From the NCBI RefSeq assembly GCF_005937185.1, contig NZ_VCNI01000001.1:926657-990656 (forward strand): a stretch of DNA of 64,000 nucleotides, read 5' to 3'. Positions 28,854-37,842 of this stretch are shown here, piece after piece; the first letter of the stretch is position 1; every line of letters starts with the position of its first letter. The notes beneath the pieces were generated by a model that worked only from the letters and a program-made list of their open reading frames with translations, was not told the origin of the DNA and made no database searches. The position numbers and the translations under genes are program-made. Source of the stretch: Flagellimonas algicola (GTDB taxonomy: Bacteria; Bacteroidota; Bacteroidia; Flavobacteriales; Flavobacteriaceae).

Positions 28854-31800
28854 TTACAGTGTTACGTTTAGGCCCAGCAAAATAACTTTGGTCAAATAGG
28901 CACTACTATACGAGTTTTGTAAACCCGTCTCAGGATCTGGTCCTTCATAATCCGTAAAAATGAACGGATTTTGAATATCCAGCGAAACATTTAATCCATT
29001 CAGTTTTAGTTTGTCCAGAACTGGTTGTTCAAAAGAGTAGGTAAAACCAATGTTCCCTATTTTAACAAAATCAAACTCCTCGTAGTAGTATTCACCAGGA
29101 TGACCGTAGGCCAATGCAGGTCTGCTAGCGTTAGGGTTATTTGGGGTCCAATAGTCCAAGTTCAATTTGTTGAATTTGGCACCATCATTCTGGTAAGGCG
29201 CAAAGTTTTGGTACCACTCTGAGTGACCCAAAGTACCTTGTCTTGTGTTCACCTGTACTCTTGCCTCCAAATTTCTATATCTAAAGGTATTGGTCATACC
29301 ACCAATCCAATCGGGAGCGTTAGACCCAATAACCGTCTTATCATCATTATTGATCACTCCATCATTGTTTTGATCTACAAATTTGAACTGCCCTGGTAAG
29401 TATCCAAAAGATTCGGCTTCAGCAACCTCATCCAACTGCCAAATTCCCTCATTTTCATAGGCAAAAATGGCATCTGATGGCTGGCCAACCTGCAATACCC
29501 CGTGACGCCCAAATGGAATTTGTTCCAAATCGCCGTCAAGCTCAAGGATTTCATTTTTATTTCGAGCAAAGTTGAATTCACTTCTCCACGTAAAATCTCC
29601 TTTTGATATGTTCAAAGTGTTTAATACCACTTCAATACCCCGATTTCTTATAGATCCAAAATTTCCTATGGCACTATCAAAACCTGAAATATCAAATAAA
29701 GTTCTTGGGAATAAACTTCCATCGGTTTCTTTATTGTAGTAATCAACAGAAAGTCCAATGCGATTGTTGAACAACCCTAAATCGATACCTATGTTTGTCT
29801 CTTTGGAAATTTCCCAAGTCAACTCCTGATTGGCAAGTCCAGATACGGTCTGTGCATTTACTACCTGATCACCAAACAAGTAGGTAGAACCGTCCAAGAA
29901 AGAGAATGAACTATATGGATTTACTGGTTCTATGTTACCGGTTCGTCCATAACTCAGTCTCAATTTTAAATTATCTAACCAATCGGCATCTTGTACAAAA
30001 TTTTCTTCACTAATTCTCCAAGCGAATGCTGCTGATGGGAAGAAATCCCATTGATTACCTTGGGCTAAGCGGGAAGCACCATCATAACGTCCGGTCACTG
30101 TGAATAGGTAGCGATCTTTGATAGAATAATTCAATCTACCTGCAAAAGAGGCAATATTTTCCTTTAAAAAATTGCTATCAAATTCCCTAACATCAAGACC
30201 CTCTCCCGTATTGAAGAATAAGAAATCGTCAGTACTGAAATTTCGGGTTTGAATATTACTACCTTCTCTTTCCCTTTGGTACAATGATGAAATCAAAGTA
30301 GCTTTTAAATCATGCCCATCCATCAAATTAAACTCCATATCCACGATGTTATCCCAGGTATAGGCCACTTCGGTGAAAGTGTTGTAAATAGAACGGGTTC
30401 TTCCTGGATCGTTTCTTGCTGCTTTTGTCAGCAGACCTCGATATTCCCCGTCTCTGGTAGAGCTAAGGTTTGGTGAGAACTGAGTCTTAATGTTCATCCA
30501 TGGATATGGTTTGTATTCCAAGAACACATTGGCAATAACATCAAAGCGTTTGGTATTTACCCTCCAAGCTCCGTCTATTTCGTATATAGGATTAATAAAC
30601 CTTTGATCCTGCTCATCTGGAATTAGGTCTATAGAACCATCATCTTCAAAGGGATTAACTGTGGGTGCCAATCTAAAAGAACTTCTAAATAATTCACGGC
30701 TTCCTTGTTCTCTTTCTGAAAATGACAAATAAGTTTTTATTCCAAAGCTGAACTTATCGTTCATTTTCTTGGTCAGTGCGCCAGTTAAATTATAACGTTC
30801 ATAATCTTCGATACCGACAACTCCCTCATCTTTAAGGTAGCCTATGGAAGCGTTATATATCAATCCATTTTCACCACCTGTTACACCAAACGTGTGGCTC
30901 GTTTGGATTCCTGTCTCTTGTGCCAGGTCTATCCAATCTGTATAATTACGTTGCGCCACATTGTTCAGTTCCTCATCTCCAATAAATTCTGTTGTTAAAT
31001 CGGGGTTGATGGCATCATAATCTGCTACCGTAGGAGTTCCGGGAAACAACGTTCCAAACTCACGTGCACGCACAACATCGTTAACAAATGCCACATATTC
31101 ATCCCCATCATAAAAATCTGGCACATTTACAGGACTACGTACCCCAAAGGTGGCGTCGTAAGTAAATCTTGCTTTCCCCTCAAATCCGTTTTTGGTTGTT
31201 ATAATGACAACTCCATTTGCACCTCTAGAACCGTAAATGGCAGTTGATGAAGCATCTTTAAGAACATCTATTTGTTGGATGTCCGCCGGATTCAATGCAT
31301 TAATATTATCAAAAAAGATCCCATCAACTACATACAGTGGCTGTCCTAAATCCCTGCCGGGATCATCGTTGATACCATCGTTTCCAGTATTGTCATTTCT
31401 CAAAGCCGTGTTACCCCTAACGTTTATAGAAAGGGGCGCTCCTGGTTTGTTGTTCAGAGTTCTAACATCTACCCCCGCCAATCGTCCTTGAATTGCTTGG
31501 GCCACATCTGTCTTTCGTTGTTCCACCACATCCTTGCTTCCCAAGGAAACTACAGAACCGGTTAAATCTTTCTTTGTGGTTGTACCATAACCAATAACCA
31601 CAACCTCATCCAATCCAGTGGTTGACGCCACCAGTTGAATGGAATAGTTGGGAGATCCATCCAACTGAATCTCTTTGGAGTCAAATCCGATATAAGAGAC
31701 CACCAGTACAGCATTGCCGTTCTGTACCGATATGGTAAAATTCCCGTCAAAGTCAGTGACCACTCCGTTACTTGTTCCCTTTTCCAAAATGTTGGCACCT

Positions 31801-31916
31801 GGCAAGGGTACATTTTGGTCATCATAAACCACTCCGGACACGGCTTGTTGTGCCCACGAAATGGTTGCAGTTCCCATAAATAGGAAGAGCAGTAATACGT
31901 TTAGTTTTTTCATCAT
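28854..31916 (-). CDS. SusC/RagA family TonB-linked outer-membrane transporter
   Basis: 1020-aa TonB-dependent channel that imports oligosaccharides with SusD. Signal peptide to about residue 22, a carboxypeptidase-regulatory-like domain (SGVVYDDQNVPLPGANIL), TonB box (DEVVVIGYG), plug with PLYVVDGIF and STAIYGSRGANGVVIITTK, and a long barrel ending in VTL. First gene of the PUL in transcription order, followed at 19 bp by susD. No FecR or anti-sigma gene accompanies it; control should be by the HTCS at the far end. Confidence 0.97.
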   Translation of the reverse strand: MMKKLNVLLLFLFMGTATISWAQQAVSGVVYDDQNVPLPGANILEKGTSNGVVTDFDGNFTISVQNGNAVLVVSYIGFDSKEIQLDGSPNYSIQLVASTTGLDEVVVIGYGTTTKKDLTGSVVSLGSKDVVEQRKTDVAQAIQGRLAGVDVRTLNNKPGAPLSINVRGNTALRNDNTGNDGINDDPGRDLGQPLYVVDGIFFDNINALNPADIQQIDVLKDASSTAIYGSRGANGVVIITTKNGFEGKARFTYDATFGVRSPVNVPDFYDGDEYVAFVNDVVRAREFGTLFPGTPTVADYDAINPDLTTEFIGDEELNNVAQRNYTDWIDLAQETGIQTSHTFGVTGGENGLIYNASIGYLKDEGVVGIEDYERYNLTGALTKKMNDKFSFGIKTYLSFSEREQGSRELFRSSFRLAPTVNPFEDDGSIDLIPDEQDQRFINPIYEIDGAWRVNTKRFDVIANVFLEYKPYPWMNIKTQFSPNLSSTRDGEYRGLLTKAARNDPGRTRSIYNTFTEVAYTWDNIVDMEFNLMDGHDLKATLISSLYQREREGSNIQTRNFSTDDFLFFNTGEGLDVREFDSNFLKENIASFAGRLNYSIKDRYLFTVTGRYDGASRLAQGNQWDFFPSAAFAWRISEENFVQDADWLDNLKLRLSYGRTGNIEPVNPYSSFSFLDGSTYLFGDQVVNAQTVSGLANQELTWEISKETNIGIDLGLFNNRIGLSVDYYNKETDGSLFPRTLFDISGFDSAIGNFGSIRNRGIEVVLNTLNISKGDFTWRSEFNFARNKNEILELDGDLEQIPFGRHGVLQVGQPSDAIFAYENEGIWQLDEVAEAESFGYLPGQFKFVDQNNDGVINNDDKTVIGSNAPDWIGGMTNTFRYRNLEARVQVNTRQGTLGHSEWYQNFAPYQNDGAKFNKLNLDYWTPNNPNASRPALAYGHPGEYYYEEFDFVKIGNIGFTYSFEQPVLDKLKLNGLNVSLDIQNPFIFTDYEGPDPETGLQNSYSSAYLTKVILLGLNVTL

Positions 31917-31942
31917 AATATTGCTTAGTTAATACAGTTGAT

Positions 31943-31950
31943 CAAACTTA
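31943..31950 (-). promoter_or_regulatory. Candidate -7 element of the PUL promoter
   Basis: On the minus strand TAAGTTTG matches TAnnTTTG, 26 bp before the susC ATG. No consensus -33 was identified, consistent with a promoter that needs an activator such as the HTCS (inference). Confidence 0.3.
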
Positions 31951-32433
31951 AAAGCAATAGAGATTTTGGGCTATGGATATATTGATCAAAAAGATGGATG
32001 AAACTTTCAACCTTACTTTATTTGGGAAATTTTGGGGCTTAGGACCTAGAAAAAGCCCTTTAAATGTTCGATTTAAGGAACTTCATTAAGCGCATTGGGT
32101 AATTAGCAAAAACTACCATTTTACATACCCAAAATCTTATTCAATCCGTAAACTATCTACCACATTGTACAATTTAATTTATCATCCCAGATTTTGGATG
32201 CCTTATGTACTGGTCTATATTCTTAATTCAAAAACCAAATGCCCAATGGAACCAACGATTTTTAGAACTCTTCAATTAGGCTTAGACTGTATTGTTTTGA
32301 TTTACAATCAAAGAACAAGAAAAAAGGGCGCAATTGTTAAAGTTTAGTTAAACAAGTGTCCCTTTCGGTGTTAGTGGAATTTTCATTCTTTGAAAAGTCC
32401 TAAAAACAGTGGATTTTTCCAGTTCAAAAAAGA
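31951..32433. other. Non-coding stretch between susC and the att scars
   Basis: AT-rich, no family-like reading frame on either strand. It should include the HTCS operator upstream of susC, which I cannot locate without related loci to compare. Confidence 0.5.
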
Positions 32434-32447
32434 CCCTCTTCCTCCGC
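32434..32447 (+). other. att scar A (14 bases of the tRNA-Ser 3' end)
   Basis: CCCTCTTCCTCCGC equals the last bases of tRNA-Ser plus one. It is followed after 5 bp by a strong hairpin, as a tRNA 3' end with its own terminator would be. Confidence 0.7.
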
Positions 32448-32452
32448 AAAGA

Positions 32453-32486
32453 AAAGCTTCACCATGGTGAAGCTTTTTTATTTTTT
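32453..32486 (+). terminator. Hairpin after att scar A
   Basis: AAAGCTTCACC and GGTGAAGCTTT form a perfect stem around AT, followed by TTTATTTTTT. No gene precedes it other than the tRNA-end scar. Confidence 0.8.
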
Positions 32487-32590
32487 AGAGCAAACGAAAT
32501 TGGTTTCAATTTGCGATAGAAAATAAAAATGGCTCTGTTAGGAGCTTTTCTTTGTATTGGATTCCATTTTGGGATGTCTGTCTTGCAAAG

Positions 32591-32607
32591 AATCCCTCTT
32601 CCTCCGC
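32591..32607 (+). other. att scar B (17-base exact copy of the tRNA-Ser 3' end)
   Basis: Identical to 12296-12312. The copy continues into 20 further bases (to 32627) shared with scar C but not with the tRNA locus. Confidence 0.8.
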
Positions 32608-32641
32608 AATCAAGCGCAACTTTGGTTCAGCTTGAAAAAAT

Positions 32642-32674
32642 AAATCCCACCAAGCCCCAGCTTGTGTGGGATTT
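32642..32674 (+). terminator. Hairpin after att scar B
   Basis: AAATCCCACCAAG pairs with CTTG and GTGGGATTT (one bulged T), followed by a T-rich run. It again follows a tRNA-end scar with no gene before it. Confidence 0.7.
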
Positions 32675-32751
32675 TGATTTTTTAGGATGGTAATTCCGTT
32701 GAACTTAAAGGTTGCATTTGCAGTATAGGAGATTAAGGGATGTTGGAACAA

Positions 32752-32768
32752 AATCCCTCTTTCTCCGC
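32752..32768 (+). other. att scar C (16 of 17 bases of the tRNA-Ser 3' end)
   Basis: AATCCCTCTTTCTCCGC differs from the tRNA by one base. With the next 20 bases it repeats the scar-B sequence 161 bp earlier (32591-32627 against 32752-32788, one mismatch). A T-run follows at 32791-32799, with no clear stem. Confidence 0.7.
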
Positions 32769-32906
32769 AATCAAGCGCAACTTTGGTTACGGTTTTTTTA
32801 TTTTCTTAAATGGTCCAAAGTCATTTGAGTTAACAGAAGCCTGTACTTTTACTAAAATTTTAGGCATACGCCCCTATTTGTTTAGAGAATCCGCTTTAAA
32901 GTTTGT

Positions 32907-34604
32907 TCAATACCCAGCTGCCTGCCCGTCTTTACGACTTTCGGAAGCTCCATGATAAACTTTGTTTTCTTCATCCCATAAAATGGCTTGGTAGCCACCA
33001 TAGACACCTCGAGCAATACCTATGCGGTGGCCTTTATCCATTAAACCTCGAGTGGTGGAATACGGTATCCCGGATTCTGTTCGTATTATCCCTGTGTTCT
33101 CAGTGGTCGCCCCCATAGGGCTTGCTCCACCCGTATGGTCCCATCTTGGGGCATCACCGGCCTCCTGGATGTTCATTCCAAAATCAACCAAGTTCATAAC
33201 GATTTGCGTATGGCCCATGGGTTGAAAATCTCCTCCCATTACACCAAAACTGAGATAGGGTTTGCCATCTTTGGTCACAAAGGCGGGGATTATGGTATGA
33301 AAGGGTCGCTTTCCTGGCTCATACGTATTTGCCTGACCACGTTTTAAGCTGAACAACTCACCCCGATCTTGGAGCATAAAGCCCAATTTGGGTGGCGCCA
33401 TTCCAGAACCCATCCCTCGGTAATTGCTTTGAATCAATGATATCATGGTGCCTTCATCGTCTGCTACCGTCATATAAATAGTCTCTCCGGCAGAGATTTC
33501 CCCGGCAGCATATGTTCCGGCGCGCTTACCTATCTGTTCCCTTCTTGACTCGGCGTATTCTTCGGATAACAACGTTTCAACAGGAACATCAAAAAAGTCC
33601 ATATCGGCATAATACTTTGCCCGGTCTTCAAAGGCCAGTTTTTTGGCTTCCGTAAAGAGATGAAGGTGTTCCGCACTTCCAAATTCGATATTAGAAAAGT
33701 CAAAACCATTCAATATTTGTAGCATTTGGAGTGCAGCGATGCCTTGTCCATTCGGCGGAAGCTCCCAGACATCGTATCCTCTGTAATTGATGGATACCGG
33801 TTCTACCCATTCCGACTTGTGCGCTGCCAAATCTTTGGCTGACAGAAAGCCTCCTTGGTCTTTAATGAACTTTCCTATGGTTTTGGCAATATCCCCTTTG
33901 TAATAGGCATCCCTACCCCCCTCAGCAATTTTTCGATAGGTATTGGCCAAGTAAGGATTTTTATAGATTTCCCCTTCGTTGGGTAATTTTCCTCCATTTT
34001 GGGTTTTGTAGGTATCCTCAATATTCGGAAACCCTTTGGATTCAAAAAAGGGAATGGTGCGTTGCATGTACCACGCGATGAGTTCAGTCAATGGAAAACC
34101 TTTTTCGGCATAATCAATAGCTGGCGCGAGAATTTCAGTCATGGGTTTTGATCCAAACTTCTGGTGCAATTCAAACCAACCATCAACCGCTCCAGGTACA
34201 CTAACAGGAAGCGGTCCATGCGATGGGATTTTATCCATACCTTGTTTTTCAAAATATTCCAAGGTGAGTTTTTGCGGTGAACGTCCACTTGCATTCAAGC
34301 CGTATAGCTTCTTGGTTTTTCCATCCCAAACAATAGCAAACAAATCCCCTCCTATGCCGCATCCCGTGGGTTCCATCAATCCAAGAGCAGCATTTGCAGC
34401 AATGGCAGCGTCTATGGCATTACCGCCATTCTTAAGAATATCCAATCCTATCTGGGTTGCCAAGGGATGGCTAGTGGCCACCATTCCGTTTTGTCCCAGT
34501 ACCACCGAACGGGTGGCAAAAGGCTCCCCGGTAATTCGGTCTTGGGCTATTGAATATTGGATAAGGAAGAAAAAGCAAAAGAGGTAGGACAGTGAATTTT
34601 TCAT
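32907..34604 (-). CDS. ggt: Gamma-glutamyltransferase
   Basis: Periplasmic N-terminal nucleophile hydrolase that cleaves glutathione and other gamma-glutamyl compounds. 565 aa from the ATG at 34604, which gives a signal peptide ending at SIAQ; the frame runs on to a TTG at 34652. Large-subunit marks: GGNAIDAAIAANAALGLMEP and GIGGDLFAIVW. The autoprocessing Thr lies in GETIYMTVADDEG, and QSNYRGMGSGM and GGDFQPMGHTQ follow. In E. coli the nucleophile reads TTH; here TIY, a common variant. First gene outside the island. Confidence 0.93.
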   Translation of the reverse strand: MKNSLSYLFCFFFLIQYSIAQDRITGEPFATRSVVLGQNGMVATSHPLATQIGLDILKNGGNAIDAAIAANAALGLMEPTGCGIGGDLFAIVWDGKTKKLYGLNASGRSPQKLTLEYFEKQGMDKIPSHGPLPVSVPGAVDGWFELHQKFGSKPMTEILAPAIDYAEKGFPLTELIAWYMQRTIPFFESKGFPNIEDTYKTQNGGKLPNEGEIYKNPYLANTYRKIAEGGRDAYYKGDIAKTIGKFIKDQGGFLSAKDLAAHKSEWVEPVSINYRGYDVWELPPNGQGIAALQMLQILNGFDFSNIEFGSAEHLHLFTEAKKLAFEDRAKYYADMDFFDVPVETLLSEEYAESRREQIGKRAGTYAAGEISAGETIYMTVADDEGTMISLIQSNYRGMGSGMAPPKLGFMLQDRGELFSLKRGQANTYEPGKRPFHTIIPAFVTKDGKPYLSFGVMGGDFQPMGHTQIVMNLVDFGMNIQEAGDAPRWDHTGGASPMGATTENTGIIRTESGIPYSTTRGLMDKGHRIGIARGVYGGYQAILWDEENKVYHGASESRKDGQAAGY

Positions 34605-34782
34605 TAGGTCATGGGTTTTTTGATTATCCGATAAAAATAAAGGGATTTCCAAACATTTGGTAAAACCCTATGGAAATGAATTAGAGCATCGAGGGCATAA
34701 AGCCATCGGGGAATCCCTTGTTATGCCCCAAAACCCTCAATAAAAATACTACCTTTAAAGCAAGTCATTAAATACCAACAAA

Positions 34783-35193
34783 ATGAAAAACAAAATTCTA
34801 CCTCTCATTCTCTGCGCGGTTCTATTTTTTGCCAGTTGTCAGGGGACCCAACCTGAGGAAACTTCCAAAATTAAAAAGGGGATGACCAAAGTAACCATAC
34901 TGTACCCCAACGGAGATGGTAAAACTTTTGACATGGATTATTATTCCAATAAACACATGCCCATGGTAGCCAACGTATTGGGCGATTCCCTTAAGTTATT
35001 TACCATTGATAAGGGGATTAGCGGAAGAACACCGGATGAACCTATCCCTTACTTAGCCATAGGATATTTGTATTTTGACCAACTGTCCGCCTATCAAAAT
35101 TCATTTGGCCCCAATGCCGAGAAAATTGTTGGTGACATTCCAAACTATACGAACATACAGCCTGTAGTGCAGATTAGCGAAGTGTATGAATAA
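34783..35193 (+). CDS. EthD-domain lipoprotein
   Basis: 136 aa; lipobox LFFASC then a ferredoxin-like EthD domain: TKVTILYPNGDGKTFDMDYYSNKHMPMV, with the family's YYxxxHxP motif. EthD-like proteins are small dimeric alpha+beta barrels; most have no proven reaction. A periplasmic, membrane-anchored version is less usual than the cytoplasmic one. It stands before an alpha/beta hydrolase on the same strand, 46 bp apart. Confidence 0.75.
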   Translation: MKNKILPLILCAVLFFASCQGTQPEETSKIKKGMTKVTILYPNGDGKTFDMDYYSNKHMPMVANVLGDSLKLFTIDKGISGRTPDEPIPYLAIGYLYFDQLSAYQNSFGPNAEKIVGDIPNYTNIQPVVQISEVYE

Positions 35194-35239
35194 GCAAGGG
35201 TCATAACAACAAGAGAAAGCTCCTTTCCTAAAATCAGTC

Positions 35240-36052
35240 ATGGTTAAAACCAATCAATTCAACCTTCGCCTACGGCATCCAGATTATCAAAAATATTTGG
35301 ATATCAACGAAAGGGAATCCTTAAGAGTCAAGAAATCCTATAGCTGTCATTTGGATCAAAAATATGGCTTGGATGTGTTGCAAGCCATGGATATCTTCCC
35401 ATCCAATGTGGAAAATGCCCCTGTTTTGGTGTTCATACATGGAGGGTACTGGCGAGCGTTGGATAAAAGGAGTTATCATTTTGTAGCGGAGCCCTTTGTC
35501 AAAAATGATTTCACTGTCTGTGTAATCAATTATAGGCTAATTCCTTCAGTGAATATGCAAACCGTCTTACTGGATGTCAGCAATGCGTTAATCTGGATTA
35601 GGGAACAGATTGTTAGATATAATGGAAATCCCAATAAACTTGTTCTTTCGGGACATTCCGCTGGTGGACATTTGGCGTTAATGGTCTATTTAATGAATGA
35701 GACCTTAAGATCTAGCATCCGTGCCATATGTAGCCTCAGTGGCATCTTTGATTTAGGCCCGATAAAAAACAGTTACCTCAATGAGGTGCTTCAACTGAAT
35801 GATCATGATGTGGAGAATTATAGCATAATCAACAAGGATCTGTCCGTTGTAAAGTGCCCAGTTTCAATAAGTGTCGGTACTAATGAAACGGAATTTTTTA
35901 TTGAGCAATCCAACAGCCTTTATGAAGAGAATAAGTCAGTAGCAGATATGGAATACAAAGCATACAACCATCTTAACCACTACCAAATGGTTCATGAATT
36001 GGGGCGGGAGGATAGTCCCGTGGTAGACTTTGTATTGGAACACACAAACTAA
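35240..36052 (+). CDS. Alpha/beta hydrolase, arylformamidase/carboxylesterase-like
   Basis: 270 aa, no signal peptide. The oxyanion motif HGGYW (67-71) and nucleophile Ser140 in GHSAGGH place it near kynurenine formamidase and hormone-sensitive-lipase-type esterases. The catalytic His is probably the one in NHYQMVHE near the C-terminus. No other tryptophan-degradation gene is nearby, so the substrate is unknown. Confidence 0.8.
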   Translation: MVKTNQFNLRLRHPDYQKYLDINERESLRVKKSYSCHLDQKYGLDVLQAMDIFPSNVENAPVLVFIHGGYWRALDKRSYHFVAEPFVKNDFTVCVINYRLIPSVNMQTVLLDVSNALIWIREQIVRYNGNPNKLVLSGHSAGGHLALMVYLMNETLRSSIRAICSLSGIFDLGPIKNSYLNEVLQLNDHDVENYSIINKDLSVVKCPVSISVGTNETEFFIEQSNSLYEENKSVADMEYKAYNHLNHYQMVHELGREDSPVVDFVLEHTN

Positions 36053-36087
36053 AACCAAGTAAAAACGTACTAATTACCTTTTGAAAA

Positions 36088-37836
36088 ATGACCTCAAAAA
36101 ACAAGGAAACAAAAATTTCAAGTAGAGGGCCATTGGCACTTTTGCTCATTGCAATACTATTTGGCCTAGGCCTCTCATGTAAGGAAAAACAAAAGAATCT
36201 GGAAAAAACAAACAATGCCACAGCACAGCGATGGACAAAAGAACGAATCAACGCTTGGTATGAGAATCAAACTTGGCTGGTCGGTGCCAATTTTGTCCCA
36301 TCTTCTGCTATCAATCAATTGGAAATGTGGCAGGATGATACTTTTGACACTTTGAAAATCGACAAAGAACTTTCCTGGGCCCATGATTTGGGGTTCAATA
36401 CCATGCGCGTGTTTTTGCACGACTTGTTATGGGAACAGGATGCCCAAGGATTTATTAAACGTGCGGAAAGATATCTTGAAATAGCGGATCGCCATCAAAT
36501 TAAGACCATGTTTGTTTTGCTGGATGATGTTTGGGACCCGAATCCAAAATTAGGTAAACAGCACGAACCCAATCCCCATGTGCATAATTCTGGATGGGTG
36601 CAAAGTCCTGGACATGAGGTTTTGGTAGATTCTACTCAGTATAAAAAATTGGAACATTATGTAAAGGGTGTGCTTAATCATTTTAAGGATGACCCACGTG
36701 TGATTATCTGGGATTTATATAACGAACCAGGCAACCCCAATAGCAATAGTTATGGGGAATTGGAACCCGAGAACAAAGAAATCCATTCGTTAAGACTATT
36801 GAAAAAGGTGTATCAATGGGCAAGAGAAGTAAATCCCTCCCAACCCCTTAGCATTGATGTTTGGACATCTGTCAATAAAGAATTGAATGAGATGAGTGAC
36901 ATTGACAAATTCGCCTTTGAAAACTCAGATGTCATCAATTTTCATTGCTATGCCAATGCCGAAGCCACAGCGCAAATGGTGGAACGCTTGTCCACTGCCA
37001 ACCGGCCTCTATTCTGTACCGAATACATGGCCCGATCTGTAAATTCTACTTTTCAGGACATACTCCCTATATTCAAAAAGCATAAGGTAGCGTCCTACAG
37101 CTGGGGTTTTGTTTCAGGAAAATCCCAAACCATTTATCCTTGGGATTCATGGCAAAAGGAATACACTGCGGAACCGGAACTTTGGTTTCATGATGTTTTA
37201 CGGGAAGATGGCTCGCCCTACAAGGAGGAAGAAGTTTCTTTTATTCAGTCAATCACAGATGATGCTGAGATTTTGGTGGATGCCGAATTGGGCGATTGGG
37301 ATAGACACCATTACCTGTTTGGACTATCGGATCCATGGAAGCTTAAAGGCAAAGATCAAACCCATTTTGATTATGTGGTCACTCCTGAGCACTTCTATTT
37401 TTACTTCAAGACCATGGATGCCACCCCTACCAAAATCACATATGTAAACGAACGTTCCTTGCTTCCTGCGGACAGGGTGGAATTGTTTTTCTCTTCGGAT
37501 AAAGAGTTGACAGAATATTATGGAGCTGAAATGACCCCAAAGGGTGAAGTACTTGATTTTAAGGCAAGTTTTCCAAGGAATATTGATCATGGCTGGGACT
37601 TTAAAACCCTTACCCTGGCTACTAAAGATATTGAAGGGGGTTATATTGTGGAGGGAAGTATTTCAAGAAAAGAGCTCGAATCCTTTGGCATCCAAAATGA
37701 ATGCTATATGGGTGTTTTCCGAGCGGATTTTCATGGAGGCAAAAAGGTGAATTGGTATACCAAAACCATCCCCGACTCCCCCAAAGCGGATTTTCATATC
37801 CCTTCTGCTTTTAGTAAGGTTTCTTTGAACGAATAG
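36088..37836 (+). CDS. GH5-like glycoside hydrolase lipoprotein with a CBM9-like C-terminal domain
   Basis: 582 aa. Lipobox LGLSC (Cys31). Residues about 50-370 are a TIM barrel of clan GH-A: the acid/base Glu213 in LYNEPG and a candidate nucleophile Glu312 in FCTEYM. Residues about 385-580 read as a family 9-like/DOMON beta-sandwich (DAELGDWDRHH, DRVELFFSS). Substrate is not recognisable; cellulase, mannanase or a glucanase are all possible. It lies 35 bp after the hydrolase gene and 6 bp before a DUF1287 gene, outside the tRNA-linked island. Confidence 0.82.
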   Translation: MTSKNKETKISSRGPLALLLIAILFGLGLSCKEKQKNLEKTNNATAQRWTKERINAWYENQTWLVGANFVPSSAINQLEMWQDDTFDTLKIDKELSWAHDLGFNTMRVFLHDLLWEQDAQGFIKRAERYLEIADRHQIKTMFVLLDDVWDPNPKLGKQHEPNPHVHNSGWVQSPGHEVLVDSTQYKKLEHYVKGVLNHFKDDPRVIIWDLYNEPGNPNSNSYGELEPENKEIHSLRLLKKVYQWAREVNPSQPLSIDVWTSVNKELNEMSDIDKFAFENSDVINFHCYANAEATAQMVERLSTANRPLFCTEYMARSVNSTFQDILPIFKKHKVASYSWGFVSGKSQTIYPWDSWQKEYTAEPELWFHDVLREDGSPYKEEEVSFIQSITDDAEILVDAELGDWDRHHYLFGLSDPWKLKGKDQTHFDYVVTPEHFYFYFKTMDATPTKITYVNERSLLPADRVELFFSSDKELTEYYGAEMTPKGEVLDFKASFPRNIDHGWDFKTLTLATKDIEGGYIVEGSISRKELESFGIQNECYMGVFRADFHGGKKVNWYTKTIPDSPKADFHIPSAFSKVSLNE

Positions 37837-37842
37837 TACTCA

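Larger units (their letters stand above)
12296..32607. mobile_element. Genomic island of about 20 kb at tRNA-Ser carrying a SusC/SusD polysaccharide utilisation locus
   Basis: Seen: a tRNA gene, a tyrosine-recombinase gene right behind it, a zone of palindromes and a radC fragment typical of decayed Bacteroidota mobile elements, a seven-gene PUL, then direct repeats of the tRNA 3' end. The right edge is uncertain: 32447, 32607 (exact 17-bp match, used here) or 32768, which may reflect nested or serial integrations. No conjugation, relaxase or replication genes remain, so the element is probably no longer self-transmissible. An earlier insertion followed by loss of cargo could give the same picture. 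Confidence 0.7.

Noticed and set aside
32165..32347. Plus-strand frame of 60 codons upstream of susC
   Set aside because: No signal, motif or neighbour support; lies in the probable regulatory region of the PUL.
32506..32751. Minus-strand open frame of 81 codons across the att scars
   Set aside because: It is formed by reading through scar B (tRNA end gives AEEEG) and the hairpin; no family resemblance.
36088..37836. GH5-like gene as part of the island PUL
   Set aside because: It lies outside the rightmost tRNA scar, on the other strand, with several unrelated genes between.
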